In this document: positions 4,652 to 8,557 of the stretch, piece by piece
How positions within the stretch are numbered: position 1 is the first letter of the stretch
Layout: each line of letters starts with the position of its first letter
Source of the DNA: CADCTB01 sp038214685
GTDB taxonomy: Bacteria > Actinomycetota > Acidimicrobiia > Acidimicrobiales > AC-14
Reading direction: 5' to 3'
Length of the DNA stretch: 8,557 nucleotides
Assembly: GCA_038214685.1 (NCBI GenBank)
Contig: JBBQRO010000145.1
Location: 1 to 8,557, forward strand
Notes under the pieces: model-generated
What the model was told of the DNA's origin: nothing
The model's database searches: none
The model's input: only the letters and a program-made list of their open reading frames with translations
Made by a program: the position numbers and the translations under genes

Positions 4652-6043
4652 TCAGCGCCTCGTGGCAAGTTCGGCCATCCGAGTGAGCCCGTGCTCAGCG
4701 ACGTCAGCCAGTCGGGTGGCAGCAGCCCGAACCGCGGGTTCGTCGCGCTGCGAGGGTCCGACACGCGCCGGGTTGAGCGCGCAGCCGTTGGCCCAGGCAG
4801 CGATGTCCGGCTCAGCGCCGTAGCTGCGTGCTGCGAGGGTCCCCCGAACCTGCATCTGCGCCCAGTCGGCGGGCCTGTTCGGAAGATTGCTGGGCGGACA
4901 CACTCGGTTGCGCTCCCGATCGTCGTCCCGGGTCGCTTCCACGTAGCCGGCCAGAGCCGCGCAGAAGCACGGGAAGCCGACCCGGATCATCTGGAGCCGG
5001 ATTTTGTCAGGGCCCCAGAGCGGAACGAGGGGTGGGTACTGCAGTCCGGAGGCCGCGCAGTGCACCACCAGCGCTCCTGGCGGCAGGGGAACGACCCCGT
5101 GGTCGAAGACCATTTCGTCTGCGGCCACGTACTTGATGTGTCCGAGACGAATGACGTTCTCGACAGTGCGGAGGAGATCGAGCTCCCAAACGGCGAGCGT
5201 GGGTGTCTTCGCCATCGTGGGAACGAGGTGGGTGTCGATCCGGAGCATGACGCCGGCAGCTTCAAGGCGCAGGAACAGGTCGTCGACCGAGTCGGCGTCG
5301 GCGGCCGCCGCCATGGTGTCGGCAGCAAGACCGAGCGCCACTGCCGGGACGGGCTGGACGACGGCGCGATTGAGCATCCAGGGTTCACGTGGTCGCACCC
5401 ATACGATCCGGTCCGGCGGCACACCGTTCGCCAGCAACCACACGATCCCGTCAGTGGCCGTTTTCCCGGATCCGACGATCACGTAGCTGCTCGGCGCCTC
5501 GGCCAGGCTGGCGAGCGAGTTGACGCTGACGACCCGACTGCTCTCCGCCACTCCGAACGGTGGGGACGTTGTCGCGGGGATCGTTGGTGACAGGTAGGCG
5601 GCATCGACCACGCGGCGTCGCACCTCGACCCGGGTGGTCTCGCCGGACACCCGGGATGTGACGTGATGGGAGGTGCCGTCGGTGCGGTATTCGCTCGCGC
5701 CAAGGAAGGTGACGCGGCCTGAACCGACGAATCGGCGATGGAGGACCTCGTCGTAGTAGTTCTGGATCTCAGACCGTCGGGCCCGTTCCTGGAGCCCCGA
5801 CTCGGGACCCTGCTGTTGCACGGCGCCGGTCCCGAGCACCGTCGATGCCACGCCGTAGAACACCGATGCCTGATGAAGCTGGACGAAGGGATATGCGTCC
5901 TGCCAGTGTCCGCCTGCCGTATGGCGACGATCGACGAGCGTGACGTGGACGTCGGCGTGGTCGATGAGGCCGTCCGTGAACGCCATTCCCATCGCTCCCG
6001 CCCCCACGACGAGGTAGTCGGTCTTCAACGAGCGAATCACCAT
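4652..6043 (-). CDS. FAD/NAD(P)-dependent oxidoreductase, flavin monooxygenase-like
   Basis: This 463-residue protein has two Rossmann dinucleotide motifs: GAGAMG (14-19) after the first beta strand for FAD, and GSGKTA (191-196) for NAD(P)H. GGHWQDAYPFVQLHQ (44-58) resembles the flavin-ring contact region of flavin monooxygenases and related enzymes, and VHCAASG (327-333) occupies the place of the usual C-terminal 'ATG'-like motif. No signal peptide is present. I recognise the superfamily but not the substrate, and see no classical FMO fingerprint. It is the only minus-strand gene, convergent with uma2-2 and divergent from acpP. Hand-counted GC is lower than in core genes: 32/60 (5101-5160) and 39/60 (5161-5220) against 43/60 in plsX (3421-3480). 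Orientation, composition and position suggest acquisition. The ATG is supported by GGAGG 9 nt upstream. Confidence 0.85.
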   Translation of the reverse strand: MVIRSLKTDYLVVGAGAMGMAFTDGLIDHADVHVTLVDRRHTAGGHWQDAYPFVQLHQASVFYGVASTVLGTGAVQQQGPESGLQERARRSEIQNYYDEVLHRRFVGSGRVTFLGASEYRTDGTSHHVTSRVSGETTRVEVRRRVVDAAYLSPTIPATTSPPFGVAESSRVVSVNSLASLAEAPSSYVIVGSGKTATDGIVWLLANGVPPDRIVWVRPREPWMLNRAVVQPVPAVALGLAADTMAAAADADSVDDLFLRLEAAGVMLRIDTHLVPTMAKTPTLAVWELDLLRTVENVIRLGHIKYVAADEMVFDHGVVPLPPGALVVHCAASGLQYPPLVPLWGPDKIRLQMIRVGFPCFCAALAGYVEATRDDDRERNRVCPPSNLPNRPADWAQMQVRGTLAARSYGAEPDIAAWANGCALNPARVGPSQRDEPAVRAAATRLADVAEHGLTRMAELATRR

Positions 6044-6052
6044 GGCCCGCGG

Positions 6053-6057
6053 CCTCC
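6053..6057 (-). promoter_or_regulatory. Ribosome binding site of the oxidoreductase
   Basis: CCTCC on the plus strand reads GGAGG on the minus strand, 9 nt before the ATG at 6043. This strong, well-placed Shine-Dalgarno sequence fixes the start and contrasts with the apparently leaderless uma2 and sepIVA-like genes. Confidence 0.65.
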
Positions 6058-6083
6058 GGCGTCAGGGACGGTCTGGCACCCGG

Positions 6084-6089
6084 ACACTA
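6084..6089 (-). promoter_or_regulatory. Possible -10 box of the oxidoreductase
   Basis: On the minus strand this reads TAGTGT, a TANNNT hexamer. A start site about 7 nt downstream would give a leader of roughly 35 nt that includes the GGAGG site. No convincing -35 box was found, so this rests on the hexamer and spacing only. Confidence 0.3.
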
Positions 6090-6189
6090 CGGGCACGAGC
6101 CGGGGGAGCGCGGAATTCGTCCGATATGACCGGCGTAGGTCCACGACCCTCGACGTGCGGGGGACCCGGCCAGCACTAGCAAGGTCGTT

Positions 6190-6205
6190 CACAAGCGCAC
6201 AAGCG
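6190..6205 (+). repeat. Tandem 8-bp repeat in the acpP promoter region
   Basis: CACAAGCG occurs twice back to back (6190-6197 and 6198-6205), ending 10 nt before the putative -10 box TACACT. It covers the place where a -35 element should lie, so it could be a binding site for a regulator acting on acpP. It may also be chance. Confidence 0.4.
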
Positions 6206-6215
6206 GCGGCGGCAC

Positions 6216-6221
6216 TACACT
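6216..6221 (+). promoter_or_regulatory. Putative -10 box of the acpP-rnc-mutM operon
   Basis: TACACT fits the actinobacterial -10 consensus well. A start site near 6228 would leave a leader of about 36 nt containing AAGAGGAG (6245-6252). The nearest -35-like sequence, TTCACA (6188-6193), is 22 nt away, too far for normal spacing. A dedicated promoter is expected here because the gene upstream is on the opposite strand. Confidence 0.5.
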
Positions 6222-6244
6222 CCTCTCGATTTCCCATCCGTCCC

Positions 6245-6252
6245 AAGAGGAG
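6245..6252 (+). promoter_or_regulatory. Ribosome binding site of acpP
   Basis: AAGAGGAG is a strong Shine-Dalgarno sequence. It overlaps the in-frame GTG at 6252 and so cannot serve it; the next in-frame GTG at 6264 lies 11 nt downstream. This site is the reason for choosing 6264. Confidence 0.6.
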
Positions 6253-6263
6253 TGTTTGCGGCC

Positions 6264-6569
6264 GTGGCTGCCGAAACCGACGTCGAGCAGGGCCCGCTGG
6301 ACCGACCTGAGGTCCTCCAGCTGGTCCGTGACCGCCTGGCCGACATTCTCGAGATCGAGCCCTCCAGCATCGCCGAGGGGGCGTCGTTCACCAACGACCT
6401 CGACGCCGATTCCCTGGCCATGATCCAGCTGGTCGAGGATCTCGAAAAGGAGCTCGGCGAGCGCGTCGGCGGCTTTCGGATCGAGGACGAGGATCTCGAG
6501 GACCTGAAGACCGTTCGCGATGCCGTCGACTACGTGCTCGGGCGCGTCGGCGGAGCGTCGTCCACCTGA
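6264..6569 (+). CDS. acpP: Acyl carrier protein
   Basis: ACP carries growing acyl chains on a 4'-phosphopantetheine arm for type II fatty acid synthesis and supplies PlsX. The 101-residue protein is very acidic. It contains VRDRLADILEIEPSSI (helix 1), then DLDADSLAMIQLVEDLEKELG, in which Ser50 of D-S-L is the phosphopantetheine site, and a C-terminal EDLKTVRDAVDYVLGRV. It is longer than the usual 75-85 residues because of an N-terminal extension (about 12 residues) and an insertion before the last helices (GGFRIEDEDLED). The start is GTG 6264; GTG 6252 overlaps the ribosome binding site. It heads an acpP-rnc-mutM transcription unit. The genomic context (plsX upstream, rnc downstream) favours housekeeping fatty-acid ACP over a polyketide carrier protein. 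Confidence 0.9.
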   Translation: MAAETDVEQGPLDRPEVLQLVRDRLADILEIEPSSIAEGASFTNDLDADSLAMIQLVEDLEKELGERVGGFRIEDEDLEDLKTVRDAVDYVLGRVGGASST

Positions 6570-7306
6570 AGCCCCTTCCCGAGCCGGAAGGCTTACTTGC
6601 GCACCTCCGGCGACCCTTCGGCGACCCCGAGCTGCTGGAGCGCGCCATGGCCCATCGCTCGTGGTGCGCCGAGGTCCCGGGCAACCTGTCGAACGAGCGG
6701 CTGGAGTTCCTCGGCGACGCCGTCCTCGGACTGGTCGTCACCGACTATCTCTACCGGACCTACCCCGACCTCCCGGAGGGTCAACTGGCCCAGGTGCGGG
6801 CGTCGGTGGTGAACGCCGAGGCTCTGGCCGAGGTGGCCGAGGAGATCGACCTGGGGCCCGGCCTGCGCCTGGGCAAGGGCGAGAACGCCTCGGGCGGCCG
6901 CGAGAAGCCGTCCATACTCTCCGACGCCATGGAGGCGGTCATCGGTGCGGTCTACATCGACGGGGGCTGGGAGGCCGCCGACGAGCTGGTCATGCGCCTG
7001 CTCGGGGAGCGCATCGTCGAGGGCGCAGCCGGCCCGGGAGGCCACGATTTCAAAACCCGACTGCAGGAGCTGTCGGCCCGGGCCTACGACCAGCTGCCCC
7101 GCTACAACCACGTCTCCGAGGGCCCCGACCACGCCAAGCGCTTCTCGGCCACCGTCTCCGTCAACGGCGAAGCCGTCGGTCGGGGCGAGGGCCGTTCCAA
7201 GAAGCAGGCCGAGCAGGCCGCGGCCCGTATGGCCTGGGAGACCCTTTCGGGCGCCGGCCTTCCCACTGAAGTTCCACCCCCCACCGCTGAAGAGGACGAT
7301 GCCTGA
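6566..7306 (+). CDS. rnc: Ribonuclease III, probable CTG start
   Basis: RNase III cleaves double-stranded RNA, including rRNA precursors, as a Mg-dependent homodimer. With a CTG start it has 246 residues: the catalytic domain first, with NERLEFLGDAVLG (residues 43-55; catalytic-type E44, E47, D51), PEG (E71) and SDAMEAVIGAVY (D120, E123), then a dsRNA-binding domain from about residue 160 (FKTRLQELSAR to GRSKKQAEQAAARMAWETL). The in-frame ATG at 6647 would begin inside the conserved first helix and give only 219 residues. Upstream, the frame encodes LLAHLRRPFGDPELLERA, which clearly belongs to the domain. No ATG, GTG or TTG occurs in this frame between 6503 and 6647. CTG 6566-6568 forms a CTGA overlap with the acpP stop, preceded by GGAG (6552-6555) at 10 nt. 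Identity is certain; the start is inferred. Confidence 0.93.
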   Translation: MKPLPEPEGLLAHLRRPFGDPELLERAMAHRSWCAEVPGNLSNERLEFLGDAVLGLVVTDYLYRTYPDLPEGQLAQVRASVVNAEALAEVAEEIDLGPGLRLGKGENASGGREKPSILSDAMEAVIGAVYIDGGWEAADELVMRLLGERIVEGAAGPGGHDFKTRLQELSARAYDQLPRYNHVSEGPDHAKRFSATVSVNGEAVGRGEGRSKKQAEQAAARMAWETLSGAGLPTEVPPPTAEEDDA

Positions 7307-8141
7307 GCTGCCCGAGGTCGAAACCATCCGCCGTGACCTCGACAAGGAGGTGGTGGGCAAGCGGGTCAAGCTGGTCGACGTCACCGGGATGCGGTCGATC
7401 AGGCGCCATCCCAACAAGAAGCACTTCATCGCCAAGCTGGAGGGCCACAAGCTCACCGGGGTCGAACGCAAGGGCAAGTACCTGCTCGTGCGCTTGGAGG
7501 GGGGCGACGTTCTGGTGGCCCACCTGGGCATGAGCGGCCAGTTCCTCCGGGCCCGCAACGAGACCCGTGACCCCCTGACCAAGCACACCCACGTGGTGAT
7601 CACCTTCACCCAGGGCGGCCAGCTCCGCTTCATCGATCCCCGCACCTTCGGCGAGCTGTTCGTGACCACGCCCGAGGAGCTGGCCGACGTGGTCCCCGAG
7701 CTTGCCCACCTCGGGTTCGACCCGGTCGAGGACATGATGAGCTGGAACAAGTTCGGCGAGCTGCTCGTGGCTCGCAAGGCCAAGCTCAAGGCCCTGCTGA
7801 TGGACCAGAAGTTCTGCGCAGGAATCGGGAACATCTACAGCGACGAGATCCTCTTCGCCGCCGGTCTGCGTTACGACCGCTCGTCGGAGACGCTGTCCTC
7901 CCAGGAGGTCCGCCGGTTCTACCGGGCCATGGTCGAGACCCTGCAGGACGCCATAAAGCACCGGGGCTCGTCCTTGTCCGACGAGCAGTACCGTGACCTG
8001 TTCGGGGCCATGGGCGAGTACCAGAAGATGCACAAGGTCTACGACCGGGAGGGCCAGGCCTGCCGGCGGTGCCGGAGCACGGTGGCGCGGGTCAAGTTCA
8101 ACGGCCGCTCCACGTTCCTCTGCCTTCAGTGCCAGGTGTAG
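7299..8141 (+). CDS. mutM: Formamidopyrimidine-DNA glycosylase (Fpg/MutM)
   Basis: MutM removes 8-oxoguanine and formamidopyrimidines from DNA and nicks the backbone by beta,delta-elimination. The 280-residue protein begins MPELPEVETIRR, with the N-terminal Pro2 nucleophile and Glu3 exposed after Met removal. Lys58 (ERKGKY) contacts the DNA phosphate, AHLGMSG (74-80) and DPRTFGE (113-119) carry the helix-probing residues, and GIGNIYSDE (175-183) lies in the helix-two-turn-helix. The C-terminal zinc finger has Cys255, Cys258, Cys275 and Cys278 with GRSTF (269-273). All catalytic elements are intact. The ATG overlaps the rnc end by 8 nt, with AGAGGA (7291-7296) just upstream, so the genes are translationally coupled. 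rnc-mutM is a common actinobacterial pair; smc often follows but here a different gene does. Confidence 0.97.
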   Translation: MPELPEVETIRRDLDKEVVGKRVKLVDVTGMRSIRRHPNKKHFIAKLEGHKLTGVERKGKYLLVRLEGGDVLVAHLGMSGQFLRARNETRDPLTKHTHVVITFTQGGQLRFIDPRTFGELFVTTPEELADVVPELAHLGFDPVEDMMSWNKFGELLVARKAKLKALLMDQKFCAGIGNIYSDEILFAAGLRYDRSSETLSSQEVRRFYRAMVETLQDAIKHRGSSLSDEQYRDLFGAMGEYQKMHKVYDREGQACRRCRSTVARVKFNGRSTFLCLQCQV

Positions 8142-8557
8142 ATGGTCTCGAGATCGTCGCCGGCGGGCCCGACGACTACATGGAGGTCGGCCACCTCGTC
8201 CTGAGGGGCACGAACCGGGAGATCGGGGCCCGGTTGGCCTCGATGGCGGGCGAGCGCCACGGCGCGGTGCCGGCGACGGGTGGCGACCCGCTCGTCACTC
8301 GGGCCCGTCGCCGCTGGTACGAGCGGGCGTGGCCGACCCACTTCGAGCGGATGCGGGGCGCGGCAGACGTGCACGGCGTCGCCCTCGACGACGACTCCGT
8401 CGAGCTGGGCCTGCTGGCGTTCCTGGGCGCGGTCCCGTCCTGCTCGGTGGCTTGGCTGCCGGCGGCGATCGTCGCCGGCAGCCACGCCACCCTGAGCCGG
8501 AACTACGACGTCCCCACCGGCACCTTGACCGAGATCCTGGGCGGCGAGGCTCAGCCG
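8129..8557 (+). CDS. C45-type Ntn hydrolase / acyltransferase precursor, 3' end missing
   Basis: An open frame runs from within the end of mutM to the right edge; 143 codons are visible. LVLRGTNREIGARLASMAGERHG (residues 23-45) resembles the N-terminal 'RG...E.G...G' segment of the C45/acyl-coenzyme A:6-aminopenicillanate acyltransferase family. VPSCSVAWLP places Cys105 where these proteins cleave themselves to expose an N-terminal cysteine nucleophile, and SRNYDVPTG (123-131) matches the conserved R-N-x-D strand that follows. No signal peptide is evident. The start is uncertain: GTG 8129 overlaps mutM by 13 nt, and ATG 8180 is an alternative. It probably hydrolyses or transfers an amide or acyl group, but the substrate is unknown. 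The rest of the gene, including the C-terminal domain, lies outside the window. Confidence 0.7.
   Translation, partial: MPGVDGLEIVAGGPDDYMEVGHLVLRGTNREIGARLASMAGERHGAVPATGGDPLVTRARRRWYERAWPTHFERMRGAADVHGVALDDDSVELGLLAFLGAVPSCSVAWLPAAIVAGSHATLSRNYDVPTGTLTEILGGEAQP

Noticed and set aside
4691..5590. Long plus-strand open frame of 299 codons opposite the oxidoreductase
   Set aside because: It is antisense to a gene with clear Rossmann motifs and a strong ribosome binding site, and its translation shows no recognisable motif. Long antisense frames are common in GC-rich DNA.
6647..6649. ATG as the rnc start
   Set aside because: It would cut off a conserved part of the RNase III first helix that is encoded directly upstream in the same frame.
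6945..7298. An in-frame 118-codon extension upstream of MutM
   Set aside because: It lies inside rnc in another frame. MutM must begin with Met-Pro-Glu so that Pro2 can act as nucleophile, which fixes the start at 7299.

Overview
The window is GC-rich (about 70% in the housekeeping genes) and carries a compact, mostly plus-strand block of core bacterial genes: rsmD (5' end missing), coaD, a SepIVA/DivIVA-like gene, yceD, rpmF, plsX, acpP, rnc and mutM, then the start of a C45-type Ntn hydrolase. High GC, GTG starts, a SepIVA-like protein between coaD and yceD, and TANNNT -10 boxes close to start codons all point to an actinobacterium. Keeping plsX and acpP in the same block suggests a deep lineage such as Acidimicrobiia. 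The phylum is well supported; the class is inference.

Layout. Positions 1-966 hold rsmD and coaD, stop codon abutting start codon. Positions 1008-1559 hold a Uma2-family PD-(D/E)XK protein with its own -10 box. Positions 1623-2183 hold the SepIVA-like coiled-coil gene, followed by two inverted repeats, then yceD, rpmF and plsX (2255-3994). A second Uma2 paralogue (4024-4578) follows, about 77% identical to the first by hand alignment and with the same 11-bp promoter core. A lower-GC FAD/NAD(P)-dependent oxidoreductase lies on the minus strand (4652-6043). A 208-nt divergent intergenic region carries the acpP promoter. acpP, rnc and mutM (6264-8141) overlap or nearly overlap, and a Cys-nucleophile Ntn hydrolase precursor runs off the right edge from 8129.

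How the genes work together. rsmD, rpmF and rnc serve ribosome assembly and RNA processing. coaD makes dephospho-CoA, the late precursor of the 4'-phosphopantetheine arm that ACP carries. PlsX moves acyl groups from acyl-ACP to phosphate for phospholipid synthesis. The SepIVA-like protein probably links this envelope-precursor block to septum or polar growth. MutM repairs oxidised guanine. The two Uma2 genes and the oxidoreductase are the accessory part, interrupting an otherwise conserved gene order.

Most notable points: rnc has no ATG, GTG or TTG start upstream of its conserved N-terminal helix and probably starts at a CTG overlapping the acpP stop codon; the two Uma2 paralogues share a promoter core and a perfect 39-bp repeat across essential genes; several genes look leaderless. 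I found no CRISPR array, tRNA, rRNA, insertion sequence or clear multi-gene defence system.
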